Origin: Sipunculus nudus
Lineage: Eukaryota > Annelida > Sipuncula > Golfingiida > Sipunculidae
DNA: 64,000 bases
NCBI GenBank assembly: GCA_026874595.1
Contig: CM049307.1
Span: forward strand, 54,540,370-54,604,369
Direction: 5' to 3'
The position numbers and the translations under genes are program-made. Below are positions 15,001 through 64,000 of this stretch, in pieces. Every line of letters starts with the position of its first letter. The stretch's first letter is position 1. The notes beneath the pieces are model-generated. The model worked only from the letters and a program-made list of their open reading frames with translations. It did no database searches and was not told where the DNA came from.

Positions 15001-15200
15001 GTCAAAGCAGCCTCAACGTCTCAACAACTTTAACAAGTTCATGATCGTCGGCAAGCACCGGCACGAGCAACTGCAACAGGTTAATTAGAGATGGATCAAC
15101 GCCGTTTAATTTCAATTACACACTCTCTATAGTACAACTTACCACAGAAACCTATGGTTGATTCTAATTCTAGGCACTGCTCCTCTAAGGAGTTTTCCAT
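1..15200 (-). CDS. CFAP52: CFAP52 (WDR16), cilia- and flagella-associated WD40 protein; 5' nine coding exons, gene continues past left edge
   Basis: CFAP52 is a tandem WD40 beta-propeller protein of motile cilia and flagella, a microtubule inner protein of axonemal doublets. Nine exons join in frame with GT-AG borders: 15200-15143, 13753-13554, 13110-12974, 11639-11511, 10539-10440, 8855-8632, 8163-7990, 4522-4374, 381-221 (1332 bases, 444 codons; the vertebrate protein is about 620 residues, so roughly 70% is here). Remembered vertebrate CFAP52 lines up through the whole length: LELESTIGF at the N-terminus, DLPNRKIWPTEC, FFYCGTTTGDIL, SITLRGKGHQF.VGTEES, WNDGKIRAYYPESGR and SDCKRIISGG. WD-type VW/IW dipeptides close successive blades (VVVWD, LRVWD, IRIW, VKVWQ). 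The last exon ends in phase 0 at VKVWQ, and no further exon is visible in bases 1-220. All key blocks are intact, with no frameshift. Upstream X-box-like and FOX-like sites suit a ciliogenesis gene. Family identity is very secure. Confidence 0.95.
221..381 (-). CDS. CFAP52: CFAP52 coding exon 9 (last one in window)
   Basis: A 161-base exon, acceptor TTTCAG|GCTGG, donor GGCAG|GTCAGT. Encodes GWNDGKIRAYYPESGRKMYT and LATLSDCKRIISGGQDGNVK, ending VWQ in phase 0. The rest of the protein, including the last WD blades, lies left of base 1. Confidence 0.94.
1471..3345 (+). mobile_element. Repeat family A, copy 1 (helentron-like, ~180-bp satellite inside), CFAP52 intron 8
   Basis: The 5' end starts ATGCCCCCGCC at 1471 within an imperfect hairpin (1471-1502, closed by GGGGCAT). 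Inside are tandem monomers of about 180 bp, recognisable by CGCAATGCCTGCAGATATTGG near 1566, 1746, 1926 and 2106. The 3' end carries GGCGGGGGCAT (3312-3322, exact reverse complement of the 5' end), a six-pair hairpin GTGTCG/CGACAC (3325-3339), then TTCTAG, followed by host TTT. There is no coding capacity; the short open frames are satellite readings. It is interrupted by family I (2283-2959). Confidence 0.8.
2283..2959 (+). mobile_element. Repeat family I, nested inside copy A1
   Basis: Starts TAGCCC with a hairpin closed by GGGCTA (2283-2311), has a CTGTCCATC-type microsatellite lead, then ~300-bp related blocks, and ends CTAG before TTTCGC. In undisturbed A monomers the site is a run of seven T. 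Here four T lie before and three after the insert, so insertion was between two T with no duplication. No subterminal inverted repeat is visible at the 3' end. Confidence 0.7.
4040..4324 (-). mobile_element. tRNA-Leu-derived SINE candidate, CFAP52 intron 8
   Basis: Read on the minus strand from 4324, the head is tRNA-like: A-box TGGTCTAAGG, an anticodon stem CAGG/CCTG around loop CTCAAAG (Leu CAA-like), and B-box-like GTTCAAGTTTC. The following ~200 bases are unrelated to tRNA. The acceptor stem does not close, so it is not a working tRNA gene. It lies about 50 bases from CFAP52 exon 8. Confidence 0.55.
4374..4522 (-). CDS. CFAP52: CFAP52 coding exon 8
   Basis: A 149-base exon, acceptor TTTCAG|TGGTTC, donor CAGCG|GTAAAT. 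Encodes GSSEIFVTCSFQDIRIWSMK and TEPNMTCNAVEIMRDGRSIV. No separate ATG-initiated open frame marks it; it was found by homology and splice borders. Confidence 0.92.
4915..5365. repeat. Diverged tandem duplication, CFAP52 intron 7
   Basis: The block around TTGACTTATTTTTCTTGACATG (near 4974) recurs about 230 bases later as a degenerate copy (near 5200), each followed by a TGTCATT...GTGGGTTC segment. It borders family H and may be an older part of it. No coding capacity. Confidence 0.4.
5372..7132 (-). mobile_element. Repeat family H (helentron-like, ~300-500-bp internal repeats), CFAP52 intron 7
   Basis: The left (3') end carries CAAG, then perfect palindrome GACCCATGGGTC (5380-5391), then GCTCAGCCAACTG (5397-5409). 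The right (5') end has CAGTCAGCTGAGC (7115-7127), matching 11 of 13 as inverted repeat, in a hairpin with GCTATAGCTCAG. The inside is several diverged repeats built around AGCCCCATAGCTCAG and a GGTGGCGCCACC module (6153). The 108-residue open frame at 5786-6112 is repeat sequence. Confidence 0.65.
7990..8163 (-). CDS. CFAP52: CFAP52 coding exon 7
   Basis: A 174-base exon, acceptor TTGCAG|CAATGT, donor CCATT|GTGAGT. Encodes NVQTLKGGVSSITLRGKGHQ and FYVGTEESSIYRF, the most conserved stretch of the family, ending DACFP plus a split Phe codon. Confidence 0.93.
8632..8855 (-). CDS. CFAP52: CFAP52 coding exon 6
   Basis: A 224-base exon, acceptor TTTTCAG|GTGGGA. Encodes VGEKDDFFYCGTTTGDILAV and LLSTGQLLVGAGDGTVCVL. 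The donor is taken as ACAAA|GTGGGT because this alone keeps frame with exon 7 (Asn codon across the junction). A GTTATT four bases downstream is a weaker alternative. Confidence 0.9.
9967..9989 (+). repeat. G23 homopolymer, CFAP52 intron 5
   Basis: Uninterrupted run of 23 G; the longest of several G or C runs in the window. The proline-rich open frame on the minus strand here is an artefact of it. Length may be unreliable in assemblies. Confidence 0.9.
10440..10539 (-). CDS. CFAP52: CFAP52 coding exon 5
   Basis: A 100-base exon, acceptor TTTCAG|TGGAAC, donor TTCAG|GTGGGA. Encodes GTLRVWDLDLPNRKIWPTEC, nearly identical to the vertebrate block, then DMGQFKRIITCIQ. Phase 0 end. Confidence 0.94.
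11511..11639 (-). CDS. CFAP52: CFAP52 coding exon 4
   Basis: A 129-base exon, acceptor TTTCAG|TGTTG, donor GGAAA|GTAAGT. Encodes SVVVWDVATKQAICGSPAQ and FANQSDERFVTGG. The split codon joins exon 5 to give GGN-GTLRVWD, as in vertebrates. Confidence 0.93.
12974..13110 (-). CDS. CFAP52: CFAP52 coding exon 3
   Basis: A 137-base exon between CAG|GCTGAC and CAG|GTATGC. It begins ADIIIWSFRERKMLSKLTLH and includes LAFSPNDKYLVSLGGMDDG, typical of the second CFAP52 blade. Ends with two bases of the next codon. Confidence 0.93.
13554..13753 (-). CDS. CFAP52: CFAP52 coding exon 2
   Basis: A 200-base exon, acceptor CAG|GTGCTG and donor AAG|GTATCT. It encodes GAVRDGLKVHPDNKHLIYP and then LSGHTNDVSCLAVSRSG, the first clear WD blade, ending THMGFK in phase 0. 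Confidence 0.93.
15143..15200 (-). CDS. CFAP52: CFAP52 coding exon 1 (start codon)
   Basis: The ATG is read from 15200. It encodes MENSLEEQCLELESTIGFC plus one base, and the donor is G|GTAAGT. The peptide matches the family's short acidic N-terminal lead-in (ELELDAVIGF in human), which fixes this start although the exon is only 58 bases long. Confidence 0.88.
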
Positions 15201-15295
15201 TTTTGGCTGTTTGGGTAGAGGACAGCAGTATCACAAAATTCTCTCTTCACTCAAGTCGTGTTGTGGCTGCCAAGCTTTGAAAAGATGGTTTCCGC

Positions 15296-15310
15296 GTAGT
15301 CAATGGTAAC
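15296..15310. promoter_or_regulatory. X-box-like RFX site upstream of CFAP52
   Basis: GTAGTCAATGGTAAC fits GTNRCC-N3-RGYAAC with one mismatch, 96 bases above the ATG. RFX factors drive ciliary genes through such sites. Function is inferred. Confidence 0.45.
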
Positions 15311-15318
15311 GGTGTAGA

Positions 15319-15328
15319 ACGCATGCGT
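15319..15328. promoter_or_regulatory. NRF1-like palindrome ACGCATGCGT upstream of CFAP52
   Basis: A perfect 10-base palindrome with the CGCATGCG core of NRF1 sites, 119 bases above the CFAP52 ATG. NRF1 sites are typical of TATA-less promoters; no TATA box is evident. Confidence 0.35.
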
Positions 15329-15468
15329 GTTTTGCGACTTGCCTGCCCCCTGTTGAGCTTTCAAGGTACTTGTTTTCTGCCACCTGGGAACGGGGTTGTG
15401 CCACATCTGGGTCAGACAGGGAGGCCAGGCCGGACCATAACAGTGGATCACGTGGGACACAAACATTC

Positions 15469-15475
15469 CACACAA
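15469..15475 (+). promoter_or_regulatory. Forkhead-type site ACAAACA upstream of CFAP52
   Basis: Matches RYAAACA about 270 bases above the ATG. FOXJ1 is the known forkhead master of motile cilia, but the motif is short and could be chance. Confidence 0.25.
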
Positions 15476-17558
15476 TCGTGCGGCAATTCATTCATGCTGA
15501 ATAAATTACACGGATTGACCTCACCCTGGTGAATGGTGCTGCAGAGCAGCCCTCTTGTCTATCAATTACACATGTCAAAAGCAAGATTTTTGTGTATATT
15601 AATGCGCCAGCCACTGTTTGTATCAGCTTACAGGGCAAACTACGTATCGCACAGTGTTTCTGCCAGTGTTTATATGTATACGTACATTTCAAGTGGTACA
15701 AACCATGTGATTCTTTCACCAAACATCATTTGTTTACAACACTTGTTGCACACACATGGGACTCTTGGGAGCACATGATCGATTAAATTAAAGGTCTTTT
15801 TTTTTACTCCTTCAATTACTCCTTCAATATTCCATAGGTTGGTGGGAACCAACGAGGAAAACTGACCTAAAAAAGTGTCCTTTAGTGATGAAAGGATTTG
15901 AGAGTAGTCCAGTATACATATACCTGTATTTATTGACCCACATATTTAGTCATTTTTTTATTTTTTTCTTTATTCATGAATATTACAGGAAGTATATATA
16001 CCAACAAAGCTAAGATCATCCCCTGGAATATGGCCGTTTTCAAATAAGAGCAATATATTTTGTGCTCTCGAAATATATGCCATTGTAATGTAACTTGCTT
16101 GTGTGAGTAAAGCCTTAAGGTCTCCAAGGTGTAATGCCAATGTAGGCCAGTACCATAGTTACATGATTGTCACCAGGTGGCGCTCAACTATTGTTCCCTG
16201 TATTGAACTAGTTTCCAAGAGTTCAATGCCTACAACCTCACATCATTCAGTGTGTGAATGTGTGTGCGTCGGTGGGTGATAAAGGGGGGGGGGGGGTGTG
16301 TTATGGGGAAGGTGTTAAGGTATTCTGTTTGGAGGATATTTTAGACATACTGAAGTAATTATTCAGCACTGTCAAAGCTTAAGGGGGGGGGGGGGGGGGG
16401 GGTGCATGAATGTTTAATGAGTGAGTCTGTCAACAAATTACAAATCACATTGGATAATTATTTAATATTTTATATACTGCCTATGATGAGTATCTCTTTT
16501 TTTTTTTTACAAATGACAAAGTGTAATTATTGAAGTATCATATGGCAAAGGAAGTCCCCCCCCCCCAAGCCTTGATAGATTCAGGACCACCCTTCAGGCA
16601 TCTGACCAGTGTCTCACTTAAAGGGGTCATTCCAATATCTGATGTCTATTAACTAGATTTTATCCCTTTGACCTTGTATGAATATATGCCTGAAGAGGCC
16701 AATGCAACCACATACAGGCTGTTTTGTTTATATCCATGTACATATTCATAATGTGGGGCCCACCCAAATAATCCAAACACATACAACAGGGACATCTGTC
16801 TGAAAATCAGACAAACTAGAGGTTTGCAAAGGGCATTTCCAAATAGTGACCTTTCAGCTTCCACATATATGCAACTAAATACCTTGTGTGGTTTCTCTGG
16901 GTGTATAACAGCTAATGATGAGATATATGCATTTCCTATATGGAAGCTGGTAATAAACTTTAAGGGAATAATGCTCTAGTCTGTGAAAAACTAGTGGATT
17001 AAAGATTTTGGAAGGAGTGGGTTGGGAACACGTAGCATGCCAAAATTATGGGTATTCCACCATAGTCTTCATAAAATTTGTTTCCCTGCTCATGAAGGGT
17101 TCTTTAATAATAATTTTGTGGAAACAATGGTATATTGGAGTAGATGACAGATGAATGGTCTGTCTTAAATCTCTCTCTCATAGCTGTGCTCGAAATTGAA
17201 TTTTTGCTCGAATGTGAGAGTGGCGCATGTTACCACTTGACTGTAAGATGAACGGTCTCTGTCTTGATGTAGAATCAGCAAATCCCCAAAGGGAGCAAAT
17301 TGCTGTGTTCAGAGTCCAGGATGCCAGAGAACCCAGAGAGAACCACAAACATTGGACAGGCCACCACAACTCACTCTCTAGCCACACCCAGCACAGGCCC
17401 ATACAACAAACTCTAATAGCAACACCCGACTCACCAGTGGACAGGGCTAAGCTTTTTACCACTCTCCCATCGAGGCCCTGATCAGCCTAACTGCTGGCAA
17501 TAGGGTGTCAGGAAAGTACAGAAATAACAAAGATGACAATGGGCAATGTTCTGATGGA

Positions 17559-20500
17559 TTTATTTGTTTAGTAATGCTACTTACAACTACACAACAAGCA
17601 GGCTCATCTATGAACAAACAGGATTCAATCTTTTAAAAGCATATTTTTTTTGTCTTTTCAAGTCATAAAGGGAAAATAAAAATGTTTGACCAATATATCA
17701 GATGGCAACAGAAGTCACTTGCATGTAACAAAATGTAGAGCGTTCCCTACTGCTGTACAGCTAGCTTAAGATTGTCACATGGGTTAGCACTATAGTCATG
17801 GACCCGACATCTGGTAGTTTGTTCCAGGTTCTGAAACCTCAGTACCCACAAGCTAGGTTTCTTATACCAAATCCTGGTATACATTTGTACCACCTTATCA
17901 ATGTCTATAAGACACAGCGATCCAACATTGTCCACAAGGCAGAGGATAAACTTGAACATCTTGTGTTCATGTCTCTTTCATGAAATACTTAAACCACATA
18001 TTGGGATAACATCACAGCTCATCTGTTATAATCAATATAATTATCATTCAACACACCACTGTAACTGATCAGTGTATGCATGCACTGTCATACAGTAGTG
18101 CACAAATCTATTCCCCTTTTCTAACTTGGCTGCATCAGTACCTACAGCTGAGCAGAATATCCTTAAGAGTTTAACCAGGGTTGTGTAATCTGTCATATTA
18201 TACAAATAAATGAGAATTCACTGGCTTCAAGTAACAAATATCTAAACTTAACCACCTTATAAATGTAACATCATCTCCTGTAGTGATAGGTTGATCAGAT
18301 TAATTCTCATTTCTGATTGAAATTAACTGAAATAATTGCCTTATAACTGTCAGAGATGCTTTATAATGTATTAATATGCACAAAGTATTTAAGCATGCCG
18401 GTACCAATTTGGCTTTTGTGAATTCACATTTAAATTTACACTCCCCTGTTTAACCATTTTAAGGAAACTCTCTCTCGCCAATCTTTATAATTAACAATAT
18501 ATCTTTACTGACTGAAGTAAAGAGGAAGACGGATAAGGTGATGAGAGAACCATACAGTAAGACAGTACAATATATCGAAAAGCAGTATTCCTGACTGTAA
18601 CGAGTGGTAACCCTAACACTACTTTCTGTATAACCGATAGTTATGGTAAACTTCAAACCCTGTCTTGCCACAAAAGATGAAATTCATAGTCCCTGTATAT
18701 TTCATTATTCGATAGATTTCCAACAGTCTGAACGATCAAATTCATATTCCTTACAGTTTGGACTATTCACATTAATTTTCAACTTGTTCTTCAATGGCAG
18801 ACTGAAATGTATCCTTAATGGCCATGTTATATTAATGGTCAATTCCATTAAGGTTCACATTAATCCTTAGCAACAAAAGAACTATTTGTGTTTCAGTCTG
18901 CTGATGTCATTAATTAAATACTGCTAAGCAGTCAATTTTGTGAACGAAAATAATAATACTACATTCTTACGCTTCTTATTTCTAAAATCTTGTATATATA
19001 CATGTGGTCCCACAGAACATTATATTCAAATGAGCCTATTAAAAAAAAATACAGTAAGCACATCTGGATGCTCAGAAAAACACTGAACATACCCCCCCTA
19101 TCATGGTGTTGGCATTTCTGTAGAAAGAGTAAATTGTGTGATATATTGTTACAAGATCAGGGTCTGGTGATATCTTTAGCCAGTGAGAATAATCATTTGT
19201 TCATACCTAGATCAATATCATTGTTTATCAATAAATCTATCTAGCAGGTTTTATTTCCAGTGGTTGTATTTAGGGCTGCAACTATAAGGTATCTGATTAT
19301 GCACATCAGGATTTTTCACCCATGATACATAGCACCTTATATTACATCCAGTATATTATATTTAAGATTCAAAGCCAATACTCCTCCTTGAAAACATAAT
19401 AGATGAAATTCTTTTCACAGACTTTATTTCCAAACCACTAATAAAACTGATTTCCAATCAGTTAGCCAATCAAATGCTAACCTATGAATTAAGACATTTC
19501 ATCTAAGAGACTTTATATGACACTGAGGAATTATTAATACATGTTGATCAAATAATGATAATATACCTGAAACAGGAATGGTACCAATACAATGTCTAAC
19601 ATTGTATTACAATGTACAGTTGAACCAGTGTATAATTACAGCTCAAGTTCTTAAATGTTTCTAAATTATAACCTCTCGATGATCTGTGAACATTTTGACC
19701 AATATGATCAGTTCATACAAACTTCAGTTAATCAAATTTTTAATTTTATAAGAGTACATTTTAAGAAACATTATAATCCGTTGTGCCCTCAGATGCTGTT
19801 GTTATAATAGTTTTTACAAACAATAATACTGCTTAGAATGCTTCAATGGAAACAGAGTTAAAACAGTGTCTGTGTATTTTTTTGTTTGTGTGTGCATGCA
19901 TTTCTCCTGATCTCATTTCATACACACACACTATAGACATACAGTGTTGCCTCAGTAACCAGACCATGTATAAACTTAGAACATAAAACAGTTCAGAGAT
20001 GTTTTTATAAAGTTTTATACAAGATGCTTCGAACCCCATTTCAAATAACATGCAGACTCCTGTCTACAAACCACCAAGCTGTGTCCCAGTGTCAACTTTT
20101 GCAAAATGTATGAAATAATTTGTGAAAGTATGGTGGGTGAGATGGTTCACTTGGTTGGGAGGCTCCAGTTCGATGATCCCTCCAAAGGCTAAAACTTTGC
20201 TGGTTTATCCTACAGGAGTTGAGTTAGCACAAATTTGTCAGGTTGCTGAGTCACAACTGTATATGGTGTATGTATTGTCAACAGAGTACCCATTCCTTCA
20301 TTCATGAGGGGTCCTCTAGACTATATTCATTACACAGGGCACAGAGATAGATAGAGAATTCCATTCAAAAGTCACCCTCGTCTGACCATATTGCTGATCA
20401 ACTGGATCAGTCTTTCTGGCCCCCTTATTTCCTAAATCTCCGAAAACTCCTGTCTGCTTAAACTTTAAGCCAAATCTTGTCCTGACCCTGGTCTCTCTGC

Positions 20501-20716
20501 AGCCTCCCGAACACTTAATCATACCTTGCAGTGACCGCACATGTAACTTTTAGCGATAGCTTCGTCAAACACAGCCCATACTGCTCTACAGTGCTCATGC
20601 CTGCTAATTGCCACCTTTTTTCATTTTTTCATATCCATCCATGTATAAAATTAACAGTAGAAGTTAACGTTCCCCCTGTTTGATCTGTCCACTCCTGTGG
20701 CATAGTTCTGTTCTCC
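17559..20716 (-). other. FOXK: Probable FOXK 3' untranslated region and downstream flank
   Basis: AT-rich, no coding exon on either strand. The minus strand reads several AATAAA hexamers; the furthest convincing one is 17559-17564, followed downstream (lower coordinates) by a U-rich stretch. The true cleavage site cannot be fixed from sequence; nearer hexamers (for example near 20946, before the last exon, or 19425) show the motif is common here. Contains the weak SINE candidate at 20122. Confidence 0.35.
20122..20300 (+). mobile_element. Possible tRNA-related SINE in FOXK 3' region
   Basis: GATGGTTCACTTGGTTGGGA resembles a tRNA D-arm/A-box region, and GTTCGATGATCCC resembles a B-box with one extra base, at plausible spacing. 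The rest is unrecognised. A weak call from two motifs only. Confidence 0.25.
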
Positions 20717-59171
<38,455 letters not shown>

Positions 59172-60023
59172 TTAACACACCAACACAACAAAATGGCTGC
59201 CTTGGGCCAAAGCAAAACAATCACCTCGTTCCACGATGTTTACATGTGCTCCCTTCCCATCACCGCTCGCGACAAACGTGCCCCAGACGGGCGTTTCCAT
59301 TTCGGCTCACTAGATGGCACCACTTTACGGTTGAATTACCCGCCACGCCCACGCACCAAGCCAGCTTCCCGCATTTTTTTTATATTTCCGGTCGTTTGAT
59401 TGCAAATGCAGCAGCTCCATCACGGCCTGGGTAAATATCAGTTGAAGTTATGCTGATAAAGATGTGCATCTATGGTTTTATTACTATAATACGGTTGTTG
59501 TTGTTGTTGTTAAGGGGGGGGGGGGTTTCTGCTGCATGCATGGGTGGTAGATTCCCGAAATCCGAAATAGGCCTGGTCTTAATTCTGATGGTCGTCCTGC
59601 TTTCAATGCTGACGAAGTGGCTTATTGATTTTCTTTTTTTAATAAAAAAAACTAATAGAAATATGAAATGTCTATATTTTATTTATCTTTATATGTGGAA
59701 TTCTTGGAATTATAACTGGCTGCATGCATGTCGTGTAGGTCCTTTTGTATACTTGTATTACTTGAAATAAGTTTTAAAAATCATATTCCAAAGACGCATT
59801 TCTATAGGCCTTCATGTTTGTCGTGCAATATATGGTAATTAAGAATGATCTGGTTCAAAGATTAAAAATAGTAACATTACATTCCATCTGAATTTGTTCT
59901 AGTCCAGTAATTGTTGAAATTTAACTGAACCTAAAATATAGGCCTATTTATATTTTCCATAATAACGAAATAATGTTGTTTTGAATGAAAGTGTCTGTTG
60001 AATTGATATATGAGATGAGATCT

Positions 60024-60414
60024 CAGGGGCGTATCCTGGGGGGTGCCGCACGGGGCCATGCCCCCCCCCCCCGACTTTATAGGCCTATATTGAGGGGAAA
60101 ATTTAAGACAGTAATAAATTTACTATGAAAATAAATTAAAGGATAAAAGTAGATTTAAAAATATGAAAATATCAGTCATATACTCCAAGTTTCATTATAC
60201 TGTGCACGCTTTTGTATGCAGGTAGCCTATACAAACGTCAATTTCCTCTTGATGTCAGTCATAAAATTGTACAAGAACATTGAAGTAGGCTGATTATATG
60301 TACATACATACATACATATATAAATATATATATAAACATAAACTCATCCAGTTGATCTCATCCCCCAAGGCCCACCCGCCATCTCCCCCTACGTAAATCC
60401 TGGCCACGCCCCTA
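60024..60414. mobile_element. hAT-like MITE, ~390 bp, FOXK-TEKT4 intergenic
   Basis: Left end CAGGGGCGTATCCTGGGGGG. Right end, reverse-complemented, TAGGGGCGTGGCCAGGAT. Interior AT-rich with a TACATACATA tract. Related in terminus style to 40612-41011. No target duplication identified. Confidence 0.5.
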
Positions 60415-60935
60415 CTGGTAGGCCCTATCCTATAAATATCTGTTGATCTATATATAATTACTGGTGAGGAACGACCTTAATGTAATAAAATATCCTTATG
60501 TCAACGCGATGTTACAGATGCATTAAATGAATTACGTCTATACGTATGTATCGTTAGAAATGTGTTCTTGCTTAGAATAAATAGCTGCATAGACGAGCGG
60601 AATTAAGATCAAAGGATTCCGCTAACACGGAAAAAGTCACGATCACCACGCCATCTAAAGGGTAATATCAAAACAGCGCTCCCACCCTCAACCTTTTTTC
60701 ATCATTCAGCATAATAAACATATTCTCAAATGTTTTTACTGATATTCATGAAAGTGATGTGTTTGATTTTTTACAATAATGATTAATAGAAACGTTAATT
60801 AATGCATAATCCTCGGCAAAAATTGGGCCTATTTATATCACTGGCAGCTTGTCGTCTGAGTGTCTGGTTATGCGCAACGTGCTCTGCTCCCCCATTCCGT
60901 AATGGAAGCGTCCAATGACCTCCAGTGTGTACAGC

Positions 60936-60952
60936 GATCACGTGACGTGATC
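60936..60952. promoter_or_regulatory. 17-base palindrome with E-box CACGTG and CRE-like TGACGTGA
   Basis: GATCACGT-G-ACGTGATC: two perfect 8-base arms around one G, about 205 bases above the TEKT4 ATG in CpG-rich DNA. Contains the bHLH-ZIP E-box CACGTG and a CREB/ATF-like half. Function inferred. Confidence 0.4.
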
Positions 60953-61052
60953 TAGGTGACGGGGTCACGCTGCCATAGCGACACTAAACATATCCCGCAC
61001 TTTTGAGGTAGCGGAGCTTCAGCACAGGAGAACAACCGGCGTGCCATTATAT

Positions 61053-61059
61053 TGTTTGT
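61053..61059 (+). promoter_or_regulatory. Forkhead-type site TGTTTGT upstream of TEKT4
   Basis: Matches TGTTTRY, 99 bases above the ATG and eight bases from the X-box-like site, the pairing expected for FOXJ1/RFX-driven ciliary genes. Confidence 0.4.
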
Positions 61060-61066
61060 GACAGCA

Positions 61067-61080
61067 GTTGCTAGGGTAAA
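61067..61080. promoter_or_regulatory. X-box-like RFX site upstream of TEKT4
   Basis: GTTGCTAGGGTAAA fits GTNRCC-N2-RGYAAC at 10 of 12 positions, 78 bases above the ATG. A second weaker match (GCTGCCATAGCGAC) lies at about 60969-60982. Confidence 0.42.
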
Positions 61081-61157
61081 TTATCGAACTCCTGATATTA
61101 AAACCACCCTTTTGAGCCCCATCCTCATCAGTAACTTCCAGCCAACCTCGCATCAAG

Positions 61158-63995
<2,838 letters not shown>

Positions 63996-64000
63996 TAAGT

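Larger units (their letters stand above)
15201..17558. other. Intergenic region between FOXK 3' end and CFAP52 start
   Basis: The first ~550 bases above the CFAP52 ATG are relatively GC-rich and carry candidate promoter sites. Further up are G/C homopolymer runs (16284-16296, 16383-16402, 16556-16566) and a GC-richer segment (17170-17490) open in frames on both strands. No recognised gene; its open frames are not similar to any family I know. Confidence 0.6.

Overview
This is nuclear DNA from an animal: long introns with GT-AG borders, an AT-rich background, very many interspersed repeats, and three conserved metazoan genes. The repeats carry internal satellites, GACA/GGAC microsatellite tails and TGACCTTGACC-type monomers, a style I associate with lophotrochozoans and especially bivalve molluscs. 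That placement is inference; the sequence does not name the species.

Layout. (1) 1-15200, minus strand: the first nine coding exons (444 codons) of CFAP52/WDR16, an axonemal WD40 protein. The gene runs off the left edge. (2) 15201-20716: CFAP52 upstream DNA (RFX/FOX/NRF1-like sites within 300 bases of the ATG), then the probable FOXK 3' untranslated region. (3) 20717-59159, minus strand: a complete FOXK transcription factor, nine coding exons, 670 codons in frame, with an FHA domain and a forkhead domain. Its first intron is about 25.8 kb and holds most of the repeats. (4) 59160-61157: a 2-kb head-to-head interval shared by FOXK and TEKT4, with one MITE, a 17-base palindrome containing CACGTG, and an X-box-like/forkhead pair. 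(5) 61158-63994, plus strand: the first five coding exons of tektin-4 (377 codons), running off the right edge.

Two of the three genes (CFAP52, TEKT4) encode motile-cilium doublet-microtubule proteins and have RFX-type sites just upstream. FOXK is a general transcriptional regulator between them.

The most unusual content is the repeats. At least eight families with unrelated interiors share one terminal design: a 3' end of CTAG (or CTTG) followed by host T, a short tail that is often a hairpin, a subterminal inverted repeat matching the 5' end, a 5' hairpin, and a tandem satellite inside. Two nested copies can be compared with uninterrupted paralogues in this same window. Both show clean insertion between two T residues with no target duplication. 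This fits helentron-type rolling-circle elements (HINEs). In two families the paired termini differ between copies but match each other within each copy, so the ends appear to change together. No transposase, Rep/helicase or reverse transcriptase coding region was found; all elements here look non-autonomous.
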